Source: Arcticibacter pallidicorallinus (GTDB lineage Bacteria; Bacteroidota; Bacteroidia; Sphingobacteriales; Sphingobacteriaceae). Taken from it: a stretch of DNA of 64,000 bases. Both the position numbers and the translations under genes were made by a program. Shown one piece after another: positions 61,905-64,000 of this stretch; the first letter of the stretch is position 1; every line of letters begins with the position of its first letter. Location of the stretch: assembly GCF_003002875.1 (NCBI RefSeq), contig NZ_PVTH01000003.1:248001-312000 (forward strand). The letters run 5' to 3'. Below the pieces are notes generated by a model. That model made no database searches. It worked only from the letters and a program-made list of their open reading frames with translations, and was not told the origin of the DNA.

Positions 61905-61936
61905 TTTGGTAATTTAACTTGCTTTACTTTCATTTG
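61905..61936 (+). promoter_or_regulatory. Promoter of the trp operon
   Basis: TTTG (61905-61908), 20-bp spacer, TTCATTTG (61929-61936; one mismatch to TAnnTTTG). Start predicted close to the leader ATG at 61941, so the leader may be nearly leaderless itself. Confidence 0.6.
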
Positions 61937-61940
61937 TAAT

Positions 61941-62012
61941 ATGTTGAATAATAAATATACTCAAAACTGGTGGTGGCACGAATCTGTGCACCGTAGCGTT
62001 GTATGTTTATAA
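61941..62012 (+). CDS. trpL: trp leader peptide (23 aa, three tandem Trp codons)
   Basis: ATG 61941 to TAA 62012. Codons 10-12 are TGG TGG TGG (peptide part NKYTQNWWWHESV). The Trp codons overlap the 5' arm of hairpin 1:2. Ribosome stalling there when Trp-tRNA is scarce would free segment 2 (61987-61993) to pair with segment 3 (62049-62055) and prevent termination. Confidence 0.9.
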   Translation: MLNNKYTQNWWWHESVHRSVVCL

Positions 62013-62044
62013 TCCATTGATCTAATTTTTCAAGATAAATATAG

Positions 62045-62071
62045 AACCCGGTGCATAACACCGGGTTTTTT
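62045..62071 (+). terminator. trp attenuator terminator (3:4 hairpin)
   Basis: AACCCGGTG/CACCGGGTT (62045-62053, 62059-62067) with CATAA loop and a T-run, 37 bp before trpE. The competing antiterminator is TGCACCG (61987-61993) with CGGTGCA (62049-62055). Hairpin 1:2 is 61972-61979 with 61986-61992. Confidence 0.92.
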
Positions 62072-62107
62072 GTTTTTTATTTTTCGCATCAAGATAATAC
62101 GATATAC

Positions 62108-63529
62108 ATGCATAAGCTATTTACATCATACAAAAAGTTGCTTGCTGACACCACAACACCTGTTAGTATCTACCTGAGAATCAGAGATGTGTTCCCCAAC
62201 AGCATTTTATTGGAAAGTTCCGATTATCATAGTCGCGAGAACAGCATGAGCTTTATCTGCTGTGATCCGATTGCGGGTATCGTATTGGATAAAAATACGC
62301 TGATGACTTACTATCCGGACGGAAGCAGGATGGAGGTTCCTTCGGAAGGCATTAATCTGCAGGAAGAAGTGACTGAATTCAGAAAAAAGTTCGCGTTTGA
62401 AGACGGTGATTTTAAGTTTATATCTAACGGGCTGTTCGGGTACTTCACATTTGAAACTATTGAAAAATTTGAAGACATCAAGCTTACTTCTTCTCTAAGT
62501 GAAGCCAGGGAGATTCCCCTATTACAGTACCATGTGTACAAATATGTTATCGCAGTTGACCACTTCAAGAACGAACTCTATCTGTTCGAGCACAGGTGTT
62601 CGGAGGAAGAAGAATCCGGTTTAGAGAAACTTCAGTATCTGACACAGAACAAGGATTTTCCAGAGTACCCTTTTGCTTCAGAAGAGTCTGAAACCTCTAA
62701 TTTCTCCGACGAGGGTTTTATCGAGGTAGTTGAAAATATGAAAAAGCATATTTTCAGAGGAGATGTATTTCAGATTGTGCCATCCAGGGCATTTTCCAAG
62801 CCTTTCAGCGGCGATGAATTTAACGTTTACCGCGCGTTGAGATCAATCAATCCTTCTCCTTATCTTTTCTACTATGACTACGGCGATTTCAAATTGTTTG
62901 GATCTTCCCCGGAGGCACAGCTTACTGTAAAAAAAGGGGAGGCGACGATCTTTCCAATTGCGGGAACTTTCTTAAGAACGGGTAATGATGCGATGGATGC
63001 GCAGTTAGCGGAGAAACTGGAGAACGACCCTAAAGAGAGCGCCGAACATGTGATGCTGGTTGACCTCGCTCGAAATGATCTGAGCAGGCACTGTAGCAAC
63101 GTACAGGTTAAGGCTTTTAAGGAGGTTCAGTATTATTCCCATATCATTCACCTCGTTTCGAAGGTGACCGGTATGTTACAGGCAGAGGTAGATCCCTTTA
63201 AGGTTGTGGGAGCCACCTACCCCGCGGGAACTCTTAGTGGCGCTCCAAAGTACAAGGCTTTACAGCTGATAGATAAATACGAAAACACCGGCAGGGGTTT
63301 TTACAGTGGTGCAATAGGGTTCATGCGATTCAACGGAGACTTTAACCACGCCATTATGATCCGCTCGTTTATGAGCAGAAATAACGTTCTTCATTATCAG
63401 GCGGGAGCTGGCATAGTAGCCGACTCGGATCCTCAAAGTGAGCTTAATGAAGTGAATAATAAAATAATGGCTTTGCGCAAGGCGATCGATCTGGCAAAAA
63501 CGATAGTACCGACATTTGAAAAAGTTTAA
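62108..63529 (+). CDS. trpE: Anthranilate synthase component I
   Basis: 473 aa from ATG 62108 (MHKLFTSYKKLLAD). Chorismate-binding domain with FGSSPEAQLTVKKGEATIFPIAGT, LVDLARNDLSRH, ATYPAGTLSGAPK and YQAGAGIVADSDPQSE. A regulatory LLESSDYHSRENSMS segment near the start resembles the Trp-binding LLES motif, suggesting feedback inhibition. The frame extends 19 codons upstream into the attenuator; that start is rejected. Makes anthranilate with TrpG. Confidence 0.95.
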   Translation: MHKLFTSYKKLLADTTTPVSIYLRIRDVFPNSILLESSDYHSRENSMSFICCDPIAGIVLDKNTLMTYYPDGSRMEVPSEGINLQEEVTEFRKKFAFEDGDFKFISNGLFGYFTFETIEKFEDIKLTSSLSEAREIPLLQYHVYKYVIAVDHFKNELYLFEHRCSEEEESGLEKLQYLTQNKDFPEYPFASEESETSNFSDEGFIEVVENMKKHIFRGDVFQIVPSRAFSKPFSGDEFNVYRALRSINPSPYLFYYDYGDFKLFGSSPEAQLTVKKGEATIFPIAGTFLRTGNDAMDAQLAEKLENDPKESAEHVMLVDLARNDLSRHCSNVQVKAFKEVQYYSHIIHLVSKVTGMLQAEVDPFKVVGATYPAGTLSGAPKYKALQLIDKYENTGRGFYSGAIGFMRFNGDFNHAIMIRSFMSRNNVLHYQAGAGIVADSDPQSELNEVNNKIMALRKAIDLAKTIVPTFEKV

Positions 63530-63627
63530 ACATTTACAGCTGAATGAAACCATCATGTACATACTGTTCCACGCAGCAATAAAATATGTTCATGATAGCT
63601 TCACCACCGAAAACAAATAAAAGTCTG

Positions 63628-64000
63628 ATGAAAATATTAGTTATTGATAATTATGATTCATTCACGTTTAATCTTGTCCATCTGCTAAATGAGTGCGGAC
63701 AAGATCCTGTTGTCTGGAGAAACGACAAGTTTCAGCTTGAGGATGTGAATGAGTTCGATAAAATACTACTTTCACCTGGTCCGGGAATTCCTTCCGAAGC
63801 AGGCCTGTTGCTTGATGTAATCAAAGCTTATGCACCTACGAAAAGCATTTTGGGTGTTTGTCTCGGCGTTCAGGCAATTGCTGAAGTGTTTGGTGGTAAT
63901 CTGTATAATCTTTCGTACCCCGTACACGGTAGGGCTACCGAGATGTCGGTTCTGGATAAAGAGGAAACGTTGTTTTCCGGGCTGCCTGAAACATTCAACA
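63628..64000 (+). CDS. trpG: Anthranilate synthase component II, glutamine amidotransferase (partial)
   Basis: ATG 63628; 124 codons are visible and the gene continues past the window. Class I amidotransferase: ILVIDNYDSFTFNLVHLL, LSPGPGIPSEAG, and catalytic Cys in GVCLGVQAIAEVFGG. Supplies ammonia to TrpE. Placed 98 bp after trpE, in the same operon. A PabA role is possible but the operon favours TrpG. Confidence 0.93.
   Translation, partial: MKILVIDNYDSFTFNLVHLLNECGQDPVVWRNDKFQLEDVNEFDKILLSPGPGIPSEAGLLLDVIKAYAPTKSILGVCLGVQAIAEVFGGNLYNLSYPVHGRATEMSVLDKEETLFSGLPETFN

Noticed and set aside
1-64000. CRISPR array, insertion sequence or defence island
   Set aside because: No regularly spaced repeats, transposase, integrase, or restriction/toxin genes were seen; gene content is core.

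Overview
The window comes from a Bacteroidota chromosome, most likely Sphingobacteriaceae (Pedobacter-like). Support: Bacteroidota-type promoters (TTG, 17-22 bp, TAnnTTTG) before many genes; the acyl-ornithine type arginine pathway with the ArgF' carbamoyltransferase; lineage families such as DUF4270, DUF3078 and OMP_b-brl_3 receptors; the panC/panD // glycogen-synthase-like / DUF4270 / glmS neighbourhood; and many SPII lipoproteins. It is almost entirely core genome. I see no prophage, insertion sequence or CRISPR array.

Layout. 1-9521 (minus): arginine operon in the order GNAT (argA-like), argG, argC, argD, argF', argB, proC-like, argE, argH (cut by the window edge), behind a promoter and a leader of about 290 nt. 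9630-16090: mutY-ssb (minus), then HU, a TPR protein, a 29-aa basic protein, rng and radA (plus). 16092-20287: carB (minus, without its allosteric domain) and an overlapping pnuC / NR-kinase pair. 20576-26946: terC, rlmI-like methyltransferase, csaA, tadA, Mn-type sod, a mini-lipoprotein, and divergent oxyR/katA. 26987-33411: glmS, DUF4270 lipoprotein and a half glycogen synthase (minus), facing panC-panD-rfaE2. 33437-37318: TlpA-like lipoprotein, M1 aminopeptidase, and a holin-superfamily membrane protein. A 126-bp imperfect palindrome precedes recQ. 39527-45396: O-methyltransferase, two tandem glucosaminidase-LysM proteins, a small membrane protein with an HExxH motif, DUF3078, ffh. 45449-59205: murF, secreted proteins, GH3, an OMP_b-brl_3 receptor, pepT, rhomboid, a second M1 aminopeptidase and a thioredoxin-fold protein. 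59448-64000: PDH E1 beta, an Lrp regulator, an unusual tRNA-like gene, a 4-TM protein, and the start of the trp operon with a clear attenuator.

Most notable. (1) A 108-nt tRNA-like RNA (61133-61240) with its own promoter and terminator. It has a leucine-type class II body, an Asp-like GUC anticodon arm with abnormal U37, and a 39-nt variable region built from two similar TGG-N4-CCA hairpins. (2) A textbook-style trp attenuator (61905-62071): a 23-codon leader with three consecutive Trp codons, a 1:2 hairpin over those codons, a 7-nt antiterminator and a terminator just before trpE. (3) A long arginine-operon leader holding a 44-codon ORF whose last codons are Arg-rich and run into a strong hairpin. 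(4) The arginine pathway appears to use succinylated intermediates (Val90 in ArgF'), and CarB lacks the domain that senses ornithine and UMP, which is coherent because such a pathway makes no free ornithine.
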